Shown: positions 1 through 8,922 of the stretch, in pieces
Numbering within the stretch: the first letter of the stretch is position 1
Layout: each line of letters begins with the position of its first letter
From: an uncultured Paraglaciecola sp.
GTDB lineage: Bacteria; Pseudomonadota; Gammaproteobacteria; Enterobacterales; Alteromonadaceae
Assembly (NCBI RefSeq): GCF_913020055.1
Contig: NZ_CAJWCF010000018.1
Span: forward strand, 1 to 52,563
Length of the DNA: 52,563 nucleotides
Reading direction: 5' to 3'
Notes under the pieces: model-generated
Told to the model about the DNA's origin: nothing
What the model saw: only the letters and a program-made list of their open reading frames with translations
Databases searched by the model: none
Program-made: the position numbers and the translations under genes

Positions 1-77
1 CACACTAGCCCAATGCGGGGATGCTCAGGTGTTCACGTTCAGACCGGAATGGGTGTTCACAATCACCGGAATACGCA
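1..77. mobile_element. Terminal end of an IS21-type insertion sequence (partial)
   Basis: Two related subterminal repeats are visible. One is TGTTCACGTTCAGACCGGAAT (about 30-50) and the other TGTTCACAATCACCGGAAT (about 54-72), and the second runs directly into ACGCA. Read from the other strand the block begins TGCGTATTCCGG and carries repeated GTGAACACC/CCGGAAT motifs. Multiple subterminal repeats and TG...CA ends are typical of the IS21 family. The element would extend leftwards out of the window, so istA/istB cannot be seen. The boundary at 77 is my estimate, from the CA terminus and the point where open reading resumes. The alternative is an unrelated repeated intergenic element. Confidence 0.5.
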
Positions 78-164
78 GCAACTATTACCAAGCTAATCCA
101 ATTTGAAAAAAGCCAAGCAGAACCTATTCAATTGGTCGTTGAGGAACAACTCTCTGCAGTCTAA
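78..164 (+). pseudogene. 3' remnant of a gene truncated by the element at the left edge
   Basis: An open frame runs up to TAA at 162-164 and encodes about 28 residues, ending in QLVVEEQLSAV. Upstream of about 78 the same frame runs into the repeat-bearing IS-like sequence. The tail loosely resembles the end of a LacI-family regulator (a short strand, then a polar end), but the fragment is too short to assign. Its stop overlaps the TAG of the convergent kinase gene. It is inferred to be the 3' remnant of an interrupted gene; the 5' part would lie outside the window. Confidence 0.35.
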
Positions 165-1693
165 GCATTAACAATTGGAAAAGATAAGTTAAAGGTGGTT
201 CCAAATCCAATTTCAGAATCCACTGTTACCTGTGCATCGTGGGCTTCAAGAATGGCATAGGAAACTGACAATCCTAAACCGGTACCCACGCCTACAGGTT
301 TAGTGGTAAAGAATGGAGTGAATAGTTTTTCTACGGTTTCTTTGTCCATGCCGGTGCCTGTGTCTTTAACATGAATAATCAGCCTATGATTGTCTTCAGT
401 TTGAAATAGACTGAGCTTCCCTCCTCCTTCCATGGCATAGGCTGCATTGACAAATAAGTTAACGAAAACCTGCTGTAATTGCCCCAAACTTCCAAGGATT
501 AAAGAGCTAGAGTTAGTCACCTGATTGTCGACTTGGTGCTCATATTTAAATACATTTCCAGCAATTTTAAGTGCCGTTTCAACACAATCGTTTATAGATA
601 TTTGAACCTGCTTAACATCTCCAGAATGAGAAAAACTTTTTAAATTTTCTACAATCTCTCTAACTCTATTTAGTCCTTCAATATTGGAATTTAGCAAATC
701 TGTTGAATCCTCTTCGATATACGCAAGATGTACTTTTTCACATAATGAAGTAAAGGATTCCGTATCTAAACTTTTATTAACTGCTAATTCACTTCTAATT
801 TCATCATGTAGTTTCTTATAGTCCTCTAAATATTCTTGGAGTACTTGCATGTTGGAACGGATAAAAGCGATAGGATTGTTAATTTCATGGGCAACACCAG
901 CAGCCAATTGGCCCAGCGCCGCCATTTTACCTGACTGTATGAGTTGGCGTTTAGCACTTTCTAGTTTGTTCACTGAGTCTTGAAGCTGTACATTACGTTT
1001 TAATATACGCACGTCGGTCAATCGTCTTCGAATACCGCTAGTTAGATTATCTCTAGCAGTTGCTAAAATTGGAAATATTTCCTCTTCAACCAATTCCATG
1101 TCACTCAAAAAAGCCAACCAACCGATTTTACCTCTGGATAAGGAAAAGTTCATATACAGTACCCAGCCAAACTCTTTTTCGTGCTGATTTTTGTCATCAG
1201 TAACGGGAGAAATAAACCAAGACTCCAACACCTTAGTTTCAGTTAATGGCAAATTTTCAATAACCAATTACTGAAGCTCACTTTCACTTCGCCATCCGTG
1301 TTCATCACTCCAAGCATCGTTAAGCTTGCCGTCAATTGCCGCCCCACCCTTAGAAACAAAATAAAAACCATATTCTGCAGAACAATACTGACATGTGAGC
1401 TCAACCATATTTTTTATCATATCGTCTAACGGCAGCTCTGAAGAAACTCCCAAAGACGCTCTGCCAAGATATTCGAGTTCGGATTGTTTTTTTGTAGAAA
1501 AAGCCAGTGCACTTTTCAAAGATTGATTGGTTTGATAAATCTCTAACGAAAAGCGTTCCAATTGATTTTCAGCAAGGTTGCGTGCTTTTTTCTCTCTAAT
1601 AGCTTTACGTTCAAAAACAGCAATGCGTTTCTCCAATTCATTAACTGATTGGTCAGCGCTATCATTAGACTCTGGCTCTGCAGATTGTGTCAC
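161..1693 (-). pseudogene. hnoK: H-NOX-associated GAF-type sensor histidine kinase, interrupted by an in-frame stop
   Basis: The reading frame from GTG at 1693 to TAG at 161 would encode about 509 residues but has a TAA at 1268-1270 (codon 142). Before the stop lie a coiled coil (about 10-65) and the first half of a GAF-like domain. After it come the rest of the GAF-like domain and a complete kinase core: H-box with GVAHEINNP (His about 269), N-box NLFVNAAYAME, G1 DTGTGMD, F-box FTPFF and G2 GTGLGLS. The GTG start overlaps the H-NOX stop as GTGA and has AGGTAGAAAAGG upstream, which shows translational coupling. In related bacteria H-NOX controls this kinase's autophosphorylation in response to NO. 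Either the kinase is a recent pseudogene, or a C-terminal fragment is made by reinitiation (a TTG directly follows the stop), or the stop is a sequencing error. No other frame damage is seen. Confidence 0.85.
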
Positions 1694-2232
1694 ACCTTTT
1701 CTACCTCTATCACACAACGTTGATCGCCTTCATGCTCACATTCGGATTGGGATACCTTAACTTCTTGTCCTGTGTGCTCTGCAAGCCCGTGTACAATACC
1801 TTCACAGAAATAACATAACTTACGCGGAGATTGGTAGTGAAAAGAGAGTTGATTAGGTGTTTCAGATAAAAACTCAAATTCGGGCAGTAATGCATCTGGA
1901 TTCAGCTTTTTCACCTCAACGTGAATAAAGTATTGAACCGCACGCAAAAATTCAAACACATCTTTAAAATCGTGGGCGCCAGGTGGAGCCAAGTTATAGA
2001 GTTCTTTAAACACCCATTTACCAAAAGCAAACTGTGCGTCTTTTGCTGATATATTTTTTTTATCAACAACCAAGCCAATTAATGTAAATAATTCTTGGTC
2101 ATCATAAGTGCCGACAGTGGTGTAGATACCTTCACTGGGTAACTCAGCTTCATCAAGTAACTCATCCCAGAATTCATCCCCCCAAAGCTCTTCAATAAAA
2201 TCATTAAACTTTACAAAAACAATACCTTTCAT
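1690..2232 (-). CDS. hnoX: H-NOX heme nitric oxide/oxygen-binding sensor
   Basis: The 180-residue protein has the length of a stand-alone H-NOX domain. It starts MKGIVFVKFNDFIEE, as the family does. The proximal heme histidine is His104 in FIHVEVKKL, and the YxSxR heme-propionate clamp is Tyr133-Ser135-Arg137 (YQSPR). Cys140, Cys165 and Cys173 match cysteines of the structural zinc site described for H-NOX in relatives, though the fourth ligand position looks like Gln162 rather than His. ATG at 2232 is preferred over the upstream GTG because AGGTG precedes it at good spacing. The gene is coupled to the kinase by a GTGA overlap. The protein is a cytoplasmic NO sensor whose known output in Shewanella and Vibrio is the adjacent kinase, which is broken here. 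Confidence 0.93.
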   Translation of the reverse strand: MKGIVFVKFNDFIEELWGDEFWDELLDEAELPSEGIYTTVGTYDDQELFTLIGLVVDKKNISAKDAQFAFGKWVFKELYNLAPPGAHDFKDVFEFLRAVQYFIHVEVKKLNPDALLPEFEFLSETPNQLSFHYQSPRKLCYFCEGIVHGLAEHTGQEVKVSQSECEHEGDQRCVIEVEKV

Positions 2233-2267
2233 AAAACACACCTAATGCAAATTTAGAATGTCAGTAT

Positions 2268-2291
2268 TGGCTAATTGGTTTCAATTAGCCA
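2268..2291. promoter_or_regulatory. Perfect inverted repeat upstream of hnoX
   Basis: TGGCTAATTG and CAATTAGCCA form a perfect 10-bp inverted repeat with a 4-bp loop, ending 36 bp upstream of the hnoX start codon. It lacks a T-run on either side, so an operator or a 5'-leader hairpin is more likely than a terminator. I do not recognise it as an NsrR or NorR site. Confidence 0.45.
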
Positions 2292-2578
2292 GTTGTTAAC
2301 ACTATATAATAGAGATACTTATAAACCTAAAATAGAATACATTTTAAAAACTAGAGTCTATTTTTTGTAAAAAACAGCCGGTCGAATTCATTATTATTTT
2401 TTCAAATATTTGAGGGGAACCATACCTCCAAAAAATGTATCTCTCAGCCTGAGTTTAAAGCCATTAAGGTAAAGCTGATATGGGTGGACGCACTAAATGG
2501 AAAAGAAGGGTTCTAGGACAAAAACAACCAATGTTCCCCCGAATGAATACGCAAATTTTAAGATGTTATAGGGATATA
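2292..2578. other. AT-rich intergenic region upstream of hnoX
   Basis: No coding region is convincing here. The sequence is strongly AT-rich, with TATTATATAG-like stretches on the minus strand around 2300-2315 that could serve as the hnoX promoter. I see no RNA gene. Confidence 0.5.
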
Positions 2579-2599
2579 ACAGGCCAAAGAATGGCCTGT
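2579..2599 (-). terminator. Hairpin after the transglycosylase-like lipoprotein gene
   Basis: ACAGGCCA and TGGCCTGT form a perfect 8-bp stem with a 5-nt loop, 13 bp past the stop of the lipoprotein gene. The downstream minus-strand sequence is TTATAT rather than a clean T-run, so it is a weak intrinsic terminator at best. Confidence 0.45.
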
Positions 2600-2611
2600 A
2601 CTTATGATTTG

Positions 2612-3256
2612 TTAGGTGAACAATCTCCAAAACCAGCCTTTAGATAGCTCATCTTCACAGGTTTTTAATTGGGTCGCATATCTTAAGGAGCGAGCGTTAA
2701 CAGTTTTAGCGACGTCTTTAAGCCACGATTTCTTATTATAACTGCCTCGGCGATATCCACCCCAGCCCTCGTGATAATTAAGATACTGCAACTCTGCATC
2801 CCATTTTGATACGCCGTTCATTTCATTACTTTTACTAATAAACCAGCCCATAAAGTCCATTGCATCATCAAAATCTGTACGGTCGGCCCAGGAATTGTCG
2901 GTTTCTCGCTTGTAGTCATCCCAAGTTGGTGTCTTGGCTTGAGAGTAACCATAGGCACTGCTAACGCGTCCCCAAGGGATCAGGCCGAAGAAGAAATAGT
3001 CTTTGGGTGGACGAGCTTTAGCTTTAAATGAGCTTTCTTGATACATCATGGCCATAGGCACATGAATAGGCACTCCCCACTTCTCTCGCATATCGATTGC
3101 AGTTTCAAACCAATCGCGCTTTTCAGTGAAAATATCGCAAATATTACTAATATTTTGCGGTGGCGTGGTGGTGCAAGCCGCTAAAAATAAGGTGCTAGAT
3201 ATGCTGATTAAAATAATTTTTAAAAAATAATATTTTTTTGTGAACTTTTGATCCAT
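2612..3256 (-). CDS. Lytic-transglycosylase-like lipoprotein
   Basis: The 214-residue precursor has a lysine-rich N terminus, a hydrophobic segment and a lipobox LAAC with the lipidated cysteine at residue 28. It is therefore predicted to be a membrane-anchored lipoprotein facing the periplasm. After it, MAMMYQESSFKAKA (Glu74) resembles the catalytic-glutamate segment of SLT/lysozyme-like folds, followed by AYGYSQAKTPTWDDY and LNYHEGWGGY, which also fit a peptidoglycan-cleaving enzyme. It is known in this form as a conserved hypothetical transglycosylase-SLT lipoprotein of marine Gammaproteobacteria. The catalytic role is inferred. It sits downstream of gshA on the same strand, separated by 95 bp, and is probably a separate unit. 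Confidence 0.75.
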   Translation of the reverse strand: MDQKFTKKYYFLKIILISISSTLFLAACTTTPPQNISNICDIFTEKRDWFETAIDMREKWGVPIHVPMAMMYQESSFKAKARPPKDYFFFGLIPWGRVSSAYGYSQAKTPTWDDYKRETDNSWADRTDFDDAMDFMGWFISKSNEMNGVSKWDAELQYLNYHEGWGGYRRGSYNKKSWLKDVAKTVNARSLRYATQLKTCEDELSKGWFWRLFT

Positions 3257-3314
3257 AACCTACTCTTAATTAACGTGTTCTAGTTATTGTGTGTTTTCCC
3301 TGGTAGTAGCTTTG

Positions 3315-3343
3315 AAGCCTGATATATATCAGGCTTTTTTTTT
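3315..3343 (+). terminator. Strong hairpin with T-run pointing in the plus direction
   Basis: AAGCCTGATAT and ATATCAGGCTT make a perfect 22-bp palindrome (3315-3336), followed by nine T on the plus strand. Both flanking genes are on the minus strand, so it would stop antisense transcription towards gshA rather than end gshA itself. On the minus strand the same hairpin has an A-run before it but no T-run after it. Confidence 0.6.
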
Positions 3344-3351
3344 GCCTTAAA

Positions 3352-4956
3352 TTAATTGGTTGTGGCAACCGAAAAATAACTACTTAAAAAATCATCGAAA
3401 GAAACATTATCCTGCTGCTCAATAACACGCTGTTTCTCAATGGATAAACTCGCGTGTTCAGCCAATTCTTCAGCATTCATAAAGGCATAATCAGAATCTA
3501 ATAATTGCTGTTTGTAGTCTTCTGCTAATGCCAAGCCTAATGAACCATTATCACATTGTTGGCTAATCAATCGCTGTAAAATTTTTGCTGAGGGCGTCAA
3601 GCTAGGATCAAGTATTTTTTGTTTTTCCTGCTGCAATGCAGATGAATAATGCGTTGTATTATTCGCTTGGTCCAGCACCAATGCCACTTCTTGCATTTCA
3701 GCAAACAGCTGCAATGCCCATGTTGATAAACCAATTTTTTGCTGCGCATTTGAGAGTAAAAGTTCTGGGTCTCGTCCATGATCAACAACGGCACTTAAAT
3801 TAATTTCAGTCTCTTGATACTGCTCGGCATCCATCACTGCACTTGTCTTCGTGACACAATACAACAAAAACACATCAAGAAAATAAAATTGATTTTCCTC
3901 AATGCCGATTGCACTAAATGGATTAACATCTAACGCTCGCACCTCTATATAACTAACGCCTCTTTTATCGAGTGCCTCAGACGGTTTTTCTAATGGCTTA
4001 GTGGGTTGTTTGGGTCTAATAGGTGAATACAGTTCATTTTCAATCTGCAATACGTTGGCATTTAACTGTTGATACGCCCCCTCTTTTTTACCCGCATACT
4101 TTTGGTAAGCAGAAGATGGCTGGTTAATAGCTGCTCGTAAAGAAGCAATATAGCTATCTACTTGGTTATAACAAATATTTAAACCAGATTGTGCACTATT
4201 GGTATAGCCCAAGTCACTCATTCTTAGTGATGTGGCAAAAGGTAGATAATAGGTACCACGCCCCAGTTTTTTAAAAGGTAAATTAGTTTCCTTACCTTTG
4301 ATAAACGAACCACAAATAGCGGGAGACGCGCCATACAAATAAGGTATTAACCAACAAAAACGACGGTAGTTTCTAATCAATGCAAAATACGCTGCAGAAA
4401 CCGCATCTTTGTCAGCAGTTTCTCCAGATGTTTTATCTAACCATTGTTGCCAGAACTCATCAGGCAGAGAAAAATTAAAATGCACGCCAGAGATTGCTTG
4501 CATCATACTTCCGTAACGGTTTTTTAAACCTACTCGATATAAGGTTTTCATCTTGCCAATGTTTGAAGAGCCATAATTGGCGATAGGGATAGCATCTTCA
4601 TTTTCAATAAAACAAGGCATACTCATAGGCCAAAGACGTTCATCACCCATATTTGAGACAGCAAATTTATGTACATCATTTAACTGGGAGATTGTTTTTT
4701 GTACAGACACTTCTGGCGGAGTAATAAATTCTAATAATGACTCAGAAAAATCAGTGGTAATAAACTCATGGGTTAATGCCGAGCCTAATGCTGTTTGATG
4801 TGGGCTCTGAGCTAAACCACCATCAGGATTAATACGTAAAGTTTCACGCTCAATCCCATGGCGTATTCCATTTAAAGTTTGTACAACTGCATGATCTTGT
4901 AATACCTTTAAACGCTCTGCAAAAGGAGTCTGATTTGCTTGCAAAATACCATCCAA
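3352..4956 (-). CDS. gshA: Glutamate-cysteine ligase (proteobacterial type)
   Basis: This enzyme joins glutamate and cysteine with ATP in the first step of glutathione synthesis in the cytoplasm. The 534 residues are close to the roughly 520 of the E. coli type. GIRHGIERETLRINPDG near the N terminus, then HEFITTDFSESLLEFITPP, VHFNFSLPDEFW and YIEVRALDVNP are the family's conserved blocks. The only start in reach at the expected N terminus is TTG at 4956; E. coli gshA also uses TTG. A second TTG at 4944 is possible and no strong ribosome-binding site decides between them. The gene is alone in its unit, with a divergent HPt gene 177 bp upstream. Confidence 0.95.
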   Translation of the reverse strand: MDGILQANQTPFAERLKVLQDHAVVQTLNGIRHGIERETLRINPDGGLAQSPHQTALGSALTHEFITTDFSESLLEFITPPEVSVQKTISQLNDVHKFAVSNMGDERLWPMSMPCFIENEDAIPIANYGSSNIGKMKTLYRVGLKNRYGSMMQAISGVHFNFSLPDEFWQQWLDKTSGETADKDAVSAAYFALIRNYRRFCWLIPYLYGASPAICGSFIKGKETNLPFKKLGRGTYYLPFATSLRMSDLGYTNSAQSGLNICYNQVDSYIASLRAAINQPSSAYQKYAGKKEGAYQQLNANVLQIENELYSPIRPKQPTKPLEKPSEALDKRGVSYIEVRALDVNPFSAIGIEENQFYFLDVFLLYCVTKTSAVMDAEQYQETEINLSAVVDHGRDPELLLSNAQQKIGLSTWALQLFAEMQEVALVLDQANNTTHYSSALQQEKQKILDPSLTPSAKILQRLISQQCDNGSLGLALAEDYKQQLLDSDYAFMNAEELAEHASLSIEKQRVIEQQDNVSFDDFLSSYFSVATTN

Positions 4957-5133
4957 TTAAAAATAAAAAGAACTAACATATGAGTTCTAGTCTACCTGCA
5001 GTTTATAAATAAAGTAACTAGGTATATCAGTAATTTACATCGAGTAACAAATACGCAGTATTGTTTGCTAGAATATGAAAAACAAAATCCAAATAACCTT
5101 TTAATACCTAATAACATTTGAGGAAACGCTATT

Positions 5134-5682
5134 TTGTCTGGCTCTGATCTAAATATTTTCGACGCACAATTTGCTACCAATCAATTTAGCGGTAACCAAT
5201 TGTTATTGGTACAAATTTTAAAGAAATTCATCCGACAATATGCACACTTTGATACTTTACTCGAAGAGCACTTACTACAGCAAAATATTGATGCTGCGAA
5301 ACAAGATGTGCACACCATAAAAGGTGTGAGTGGAAATCTAGGTATGAAAACCTTACATCAAGCATGCAAAGACCTTGAAGTAGATTTGGCTAATCCAATA
5401 ACCGATTACACCTTAGAAGCGTTTTCGAAGATTTTTAAGCAAACTATTACCGTAGTAGAAAACTACTCTGTAGAAAATGAAGTTGAAGAAAGTCCTACAG
5501 AAGACATCCAACAAGATGAGAAGGCTGAGTTAATAGCGGCTTTGAAGCGTAATGAATTTATTTCTGATAGTAAAATGCAAGACTACTCTCAATCCTTAGG
5601 TTTTCCTTCGGAAAAACTAAATAAATTAAAAAAGGCTATTGATAATTTAGATTACGCCAGCGCTATTGAACTGTTGGAATAG
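5134..5682 (+). CDS. Histidine-containing phosphotransfer (HPt) domain protein
   Basis: This 182-residue protein has an HPt domain in its first 110 residues. The phosphorylatable histidine is His60 in HTIKGVSGNLGM, the classic HxxKG signature. An acidic linker (about 113-133) and a C-terminal helical segment of about 50 residues follow. The start is TTG, chosen because GAGGAAA lies 6 bp upstream. HPt proteins relay phosphate between hybrid kinases and response regulators, but no partner kinase is encoded nearby. It is followed after 9 bp by a pseudouridine synthase and then panE, which may be co-transcribed. Confidence 0.85.
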   Translation: MSGSDLNIFDAQFATNQFSGNQLLLVQILKKFIRQYAHFDTLLEEHLLQQNIDAAKQDVHTIKGVSGNLGMKTLHQACKDLEVDLANPITDYTLEAFSKIFKQTITVVENYSVENEVEESPTEDIQQDEKAELIAALKRNEFISDSKMQDYSQSLGFPSEKLNKLKKAIDNLDYASAIELLE

Positions 5683-5691
5683 CAAAACGTT

Positions 5692-6405
5692 TTGCAAGAT
5701 TTAATCAAAGTGTTATTTGATCATCCTGATTTTATGGTGGTTCACAAACCTTGTAATGTCGCAGTGCAAAATGAGGCCAATCAATCAGGTATCTTACCTC
5801 TACTTTGCCAGCAACTTAATATTGAGAAATTATGGTTGGTGCACAGGTTAGACAAAGTCACTTCCGGTATTTTAATTCTGGCTAAACATGCAAAAGCAGC
5901 GGCAGTATTTGGTCAGCTATTTGAACATAAACAAATAGAAAAATACTATTTGGCTATATCATCGAAAAAACCCAAAAAGAAACAAGGTACAGTCAAAGGG
6001 GGAATGAAAAAAGTCAGAGATGGTAAATGGATGTTGGACAGCACTGACAGTAATGTTGCACATTCTCAATTTTTCAGCTTTTCAATATCTCCTAGTATTC
6101 GTTTATTCTTAATCAAACCATTAACCGGTAAAACCCATCAAATTAGGGTTGCATTAAAAAGTTTAGGTAGTCCAATTTTAGGAGACAGTCTTTATAAAGC
6201 AGACACGTCAGACAGAGTATATCTGCATGCCTACTGCATAAGATTTGAGTATAAAGGGCAAAATATTTCAGTGTGTTGTTCGCCTGATTTTGGAGCGCTT
6301 TTTAAAACTAAGGAGTTTGAGAACACCCTCAAAAATGTGACCTCACCTTGGTTGTTACAGTGGCCCAAATATAAACTCAGCCCAATCAACAACAATGCCA
6401 ACTAA
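5692..6405 (+). CDS. RluA-family pseudouridine synthase
   Basis: The protein (237 residues) carries the RluA catalytic motif HRLDKVTSG with the nucleophilic aspartate at residue 54. It also has the later family blocks YYLAISSKKPKKKQG and PLTGKTHQIRVALKSLGSPILGD. It isomerises uridine in rRNA or tRNA; the exact target cannot be told from sequence. There is no S4 RNA-binding domain, which makes it resemble the short RluA subgroup. The start is a TTG at 5692 without a strong ribosome-binding site, so translation may depend on the preceding HPt gene. Its 3' end overlaps panE by 11 bp. Confidence 0.9.
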   Translation: MQDLIKVLFDHPDFMVVHKPCNVAVQNEANQSGILPLLCQQLNIEKLWLVHRLDKVTSGILILAKHAKAAAVFGQLFEHKQIEKYYLAISSKKPKKKQGTVKGGMKKVRDGKWMLDSTDSNVAHSQFFSFSISPSIRLFLIKPLTGKTHQIRVALKSLGSPILGDSLYKADTSDRVYLHAYCIRFEYKGQNISVCCSPDFGALFKTKEFENTLKNVTSPWLLQWPKYKLSPINNNAN

Positions 6406-7306
6406 GCCTAAGATTGGCATTGTTGGAAAAGGTGCAATCGGTAGTTTATTGTCCTTTAAATGCGCCACGTTGAAACTCAATTACCAACTACTGCTACGTA
6501 CGAAACAAGACTTTTGTTTTCAAGTACAAGATATAACTGGCCAACAACATAAGATAACGCCTGCTGTATCAGATATTCATCATCCTAAAAGTTTCGATGT
6601 TTTGATCTTACCTGTTAAGGCTTATCAAGTGATGCCTATTCTTTTACAGATGAAGCCTTTCATTCAATCACACCACGTCCTTGTGTTATTGCATAATGGT
6701 ATGGGTACCATAGAACAAGTTCGCGCTATGTTCCCAAACAATTCGTTAGTTGCAGCTACAACGAGTTATGGTGCATTTAAACCCTCGGATCAAAGAATAA
6801 CTGAAACTGGTTTAGGTGAAACTCATTTTGGCTGGATAAAAAAGCCAAACACTTCATTACAGAATTCAATAACACCAATACTCTCATCTCTTCTTCCACC
6901 CAGTACATGGCATAAAGATATAACCTTAGCACTTTGGAAAAAACTGGCAATTAATGGGGTAGTCAACCCTCTTACTGCTATCCATAATATTAAGAATGGC
7001 CAACTTTCAGATATTGGGTATCAAAAAGATATCGCCGAAATTTGCGCGGAAATAGCCCAGGTAATGAGTAAAGCAGGTTATCCAGTTACAACATTGGAAT
7101 TAATCAATAATGTACTGAATGTGATAAATGCCACTGCCAATAACTATTCGTCTATGCATCAAGATATTGCTTTTATGCGCAAAACTGAAATTGAATATAT
7201 AAATGGTTACGTGCTTAAAATGGCTACAAAACTAAAGATAAAAACACCTACAAACCATTTTCTGGTTGAACAAATTAGAAGATTAGAGACAAAAAAAGAC
7301 GCCTAA
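6395..7306 (+). CDS. panE: 2-dehydropantoate 2-reductase (ketopantoate reductase)
   Basis: The enzyme reduces ketopantoate to pantoate with NADPH for pantothenate and coenzyme A synthesis. It is 303 residues long, the usual size. The N terminus has the nucleotide-binding glycine motif GIVGKGAIG. VLLHNGMGT is the conserved middle block, and WKKLAINGVVNPLTA holds the likely catalytic lysine (Lys183) and substrate-binding asparagines. The start ATG lies inside the end of the rluA-type gene, an 11-bp overlap that indicates coupling. The stop codon lies in the loop of the terminator shared with lysS. Other members of the family act on other 2-keto acids, so the symbol is likely but not certain. 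Confidence 0.88.
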   Translation: MPTKPKIGIVGKGAIGSLLSFKCATLKLNYQLLLRTKQDFCFQVQDITGQQHKITPAVSDIHHPKSFDVLILPVKAYQVMPILLQMKPFIQSHHVLVLLHNGMGTIEQVRAMFPNNSLVAATTSYGAFKPSDQRITETGLGETHFGWIKKPNTSLQNSITPILSSLLPPSTWHKDITLALWKKLAINGVVNPLTAIHNIKNGQLSDIGYQKDIAEICAEIAQVMSKAGYPVTTLELINNVLNVINATANNYSSMHQDIAFMRKTEIEYINGYVLKMATKLKIKTPTNHFLVEQIRRLETKKDA

Positions 7307-7317
7307 GCGTCTTTTTT
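7292..7317. terminator. Bidirectional terminator between panE and lysS
   Basis: AAAAAAGACGC and GCGTCTTTTTT form a perfect 11-bp stem with loop CTAA. The A and T runs serve both strands, and the panE stop codon falls in the hairpin. It lies between convergent genes. Confidence 0.9.
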
Positions 7318-7336
7318 GAAAGATAAAAATTTTTCG

Positions 7337-8881
7337 TTATTCAGCTGGTACTTCTGGCTTCATATGCGGGAACAAAATGACGTCTTTAATCGTTGGGCTA
7401 TCCGTAAATAACATCACTAAACGATCGATACCAATACCCTCACCTGCTGTTGGTGGTAACCCGTATTCCAAAGCACGAATGTAGTCTTCATCAAAGTGCA
7501 TGGCTTCATCATCACCGGCGTCTTTTTCTTCGACTTGTTTACGGAAACGTGCAGCTTGGTCTTCGGCATCATTTAACTCTGAGAAACCATTAGCTAGTTC
7601 ACGGCCACCAACAAAAAACTCAAAACGATCAGTGACAAAACTATTGTCATCATTTCTTCGGGCTAATGGTGAAACTTCCCAAGGGTACGCTGTGATGAAG
7701 GTAGGTTGATCGAGCTTTTCTTCAGCTGTTGCTTCGAAAATTTCACACAAGTACTTACCTGCTCCCCAAATCCCATCCACTTCAGGCTCTTTAATATGCA
7801 GCTGCTTAGCCATAACTTTAAGCTCTGGCAGGTGATTTTCAGGATCTTTGATTGCTTCAACATTGGCTTCAGGCCAATACTTGATGATTGCATCGTTCAT
7901 GCTCAAACGTATAAAAGGTTGACCAAAATCGTAGTTCACTTCACTGACAACATTACCATCGACATCTTTGGTGGTGTTTTTAATGATGGTGGTACCAAGT
8001 ACATCTTGAGCCACTTTACGTAACATTTCTTCAGTTAGGTTCATCAGATCGTGATAATCAGCATACGACTGATAAAACTCTAGCATGGTAAATTCGGGGT
8101 TATGTCTGGTGGACAAACCTTCGTTTCTGAAATTACGGTTAATTTCAAACACTCGCTCAAAACCACCCACAACTAAACGTTTAAGGTAAAGTTCAGGGGC
8201 AACACGTAAATACATATCGATATCAAGTGCATTATGATGAGTGGTAAAAGGTTTAGCTGTAGCGCCGCCCGGAATTACCTGCAACATAGGAGTTTCAACT
8301 TCCATAAAGTTGCGTTCGGTTAAAAAGTTACGAATACCGCTCACTACTTTGCTACGGATCATAAAAGTATCGCGGGTTTGCTGGTTAGTGATTAAATCCA
8401 CATAACGCTGGCGATATTTAGTTTCTTGATCTGCCAAACCATGAAATTTTTCAGGTAGTGGACGTAATGACTTAGTCAACAATTGGTATTCGGTCATGTT
8501 CACATATAAATCACCTTTACCTGACTTATGTAATTCTCCCTTAACCCCGATAATATCGCCTATATCCAAACTACCAAAACGTTCTTTAATGTCTTTTTGT
8601 GTATCTTTAGAAGCATAAGATTGAATACGACCATTCATATCTTGCAACAACAAAAACGGACCACGTTTAGCTAGGATACGCCCAGCAATGCTGACCACTT
8701 TGCCAAGCTCTTCTAATGCTGGTTTTTCATGTTCGCCAAAGGCTTGTTGCAATTCATCACTATAGAATTCACGACGAAAATCATTGGGGAAACCGTTTGA
8801 TGGGCAGTTCTCGCGAATCTGCGCAAGTTTAGCGCGGCGCTCTGCAATCAATTTGTTTTCATCTTGGGTGTGTTCAGTCAT
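7337..8881 (-). CDS. lysS: Lysyl-tRNA synthetase, class II
   Basis: This enzyme charges tRNA-Lys. The 514 residues show the OB-fold anticodon-binding domain (about 60-160, [19 protein letters not shown]), then class II motif 2 with [21 protein letters not shown] and motif 3 with [14 protein letters not shown] near the C terminus. Three in-frame starts compete (TTG 8893, ATG 8887, ATG 8881). I prefer 8881, which gives [11 protein letters not shown], because the GGAA ribosome-binding site is then 6-7 bp away. The gene follows prfB on the same strand after about 40 bp, the same prfB-lysS order as in E. coli and many Gammaproteobacteria, so co-transcription is likely. Confidence 0.97.
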   Translation of the reverse strand: MTEHTQDENKLIAERRAKLAQIRENCPSNGFPNDFRREFYSDELQQAFGEHEKPALEELGKVVSIAGRILAKRGPFLLLQDMNGRIQSYASKDTQKDIKERFGSLDIGDIIGVKGELHKSGKGDLYVNMTEYQLLTKSLRPLPEKFHGLADQETKYRQRYVDLITNQQTRDTFMIRSKVVSGIRNFLTERNFMEVETPMLQVIPGGATAKPFTTHHNALDIDMYLRVAPELYLKRLVVGGFERVFEINRNFRNEGLSTRHNPEFTMLEFYQSYADYHDLMNLTEEMLRKVAQDVLGTTIIKNTTKDVDGNVVSEVNYDFGQPFIRLSMNDAIIKYWPEANVEAIKDPENHLPELKVMAKQLHIKEPEVDGIWGAGKYLCEIFEATAEEKLDQPTFITAYPWEVSPLARRNDDNSFVTDRFEFFVGGRELANGFSELNDAEDQAARFRKQVEEKDAGDDEAMHFDEDYIRALEYGLPPTAGEGIGIDRLVMLFTDSPTIKDVILFPHMKPEVPAE

Positions 8882-8922
8882 CGTCATTTCCAAATATTGG
8901 TTTACTGTTATTTACTTTACTT

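Noticed and set aside
3352..4956. Fur or thiol-regulator site near gshA
   Set aside because: I looked in 4957-5133 and found only AT-rich sequence without a recognisable operator.
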